A DNA stretch of 5,541 nt, taken from assembly GCA_018821745.1 (NCBI GenBank), contig JAHJLU010000292.1, positions 1-5,541 of the forward strand, written 5' to 3'. Below, one piece after another: positions 5,152 through 5,541 of the stretch. A program made the position numbers and the translations under genes. The notes beneath the pieces were generated by a model. That model made no database searches, had not been told where the DNA came from, and worked only from the letters and a program-made list of their open reading frames with translations. The stretch is from Myxococcota bacterium. GTDB lineage: Bacteria; Myxococcota_A; Polyangia; HGW-17. Every line of letters begins with the position of its first letter. Within the stretch, counting starts at the first letter, position 1.

Positions 5152-5175
5152 GTGAGCATCGGGAGGTTTCAGGAC

Positions 5176-5541
5176 ATGAGGTTGATTACTGCGCTGCTGG
5201 TACTATCGGTTGTGGTTTTTCTCGGGTGTGACGACGATTCGGGTTCGGAGCCCAATCCGTGTGAACCCAATCCCTGCAACGGTTCGCACTCTCTGTGCGC
5301 CAACGAGGAGGGGGAGGCTGTGTGCCGATGTCCCGTGGGCTATCATGACTCCCTCGGGGAGTGTTGCCCCGTAAACTCCACCTTCGACGGCTCCTACTGC
5401 GTGTGTGATGTGGGCTACTCGGGTCAGGGCGATGACTGTATCGCCACCTGCCAGGTGGGGGACGACACGGTGGGGGCGGTCGCCGAGCCAACGCTCAGGG
5501 CCACACTCCCCGCCTCCTGGGATGAAAACTGGTATGCCTCA
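5176..5541 (+). CDS. EGF-like cysteine-rich lipoprotein (C-terminus beyond window)
   Basis: ATG 5176 opens a frame that runs 122 codons to the window edge without a stop. GGGAGG at 5161-5166 lies 9 bases upstream. Residues 1-17 are a lipoprotein signal with the lipobox F15-L16-G17-C18, followed by D19-D20-D21-S22. Six cysteines at 29, 34, 41, 50, 52 and 63 have the order and spacing of an EGF-like domain (C-x4-C-x6-C-x8-C-x-C-x10-C), with G55-Y56 after C52. A second, incomplete EGF-like unit uses C64, C75, C77 and C88 with V-G-Y-S-G-Q-G. From about 93 a new region begins, ending L-P-A-S-W-D-E-N-W-Y-A-S, which may be the start of a repeat or propeller domain but cannot be judged here. EGF-like lipoproteins of this kind are common in large secreted protein sets of Myxococcota-like bacteria. 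Function is not known; a surface-exposed binding protein is the reasonable guess. Confidence 0.9.
   Translation, partial: MRLITALLVLSVVVFLGCDDDSGSEPNPCEPNPCNGSHSLCANEEGEAVCRCPVGYHDSLGECCPVNSTFDGSYCVCDVGYSGQGDDCIATCQVGDDTVGAVAEPTLRATLPASWDENWYAS

Overview
The window looks like a chromosomal stretch from a Gram-negative, environmental bacterium of the Myxococcota/Bradymonadota ('deltaproteobacterial') kind. This is inferred from protein style only: moderately high GC genes, several lipoproteins, and secreted proteins carrying Ig-like, EGF-like and thrombospondin type 3 modules plus a serpin. No rRNA, tRNA or core housekeeping gene is present, so the taxonomic guess is soft.

Layout. Bases 1-572 (minus strand, running off the left edge) encode the N-terminal 190 residues of a lipoprotein with tandem SbsA/Big_5-type Ig-like domains. 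A 437-base AT-rich divergent intergenic region (573-1009) follows, with a candidate promoter close to the next gene. Bases 1010-2410 (plus) encode a lipid-anchored serpin of 466 residues with a matching serpin signature and a recognisable reactive centre loop. It converges on a minus-strand block. That block, in transcription order, is a two-TM protein with PH-like beta-rich domains (5043 to 4084), a second small two-TM protein (3989 to 3483), a small basic secreted protein (3422 to 2931) and a lipoprotein with a single TSP type 3 repeat (2900 to 2451). The last three are probably one operon, read from a good sigma-70-type promoter at 4068-4040 whose spacer holds a 12-base perfect palindrome. 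At the right edge (5176 onward, plus) begins a divergent lipoprotein with an EGF-like cysteine module, cut by the window end.

Function as a group. Every confident gene product is predicted to be exported or membrane-embedded, and four of the seven are lipoproteins, so this is a cell-envelope/surface neighbourhood. The serpin is the only gene whose biochemical role (trapping of a protease by its reactive centre loop) can be stated from family knowledge. The other genes are recognised by module or topology only. No mobile element, CRISPR array or RNA gene was seen. The most interesting items are the lipid-anchored serpin with its unusual hinge, the palindromic operator-like promoter, and the orphan TSP3 lipoprotein in an operon with two uncharacterised envelope proteins.
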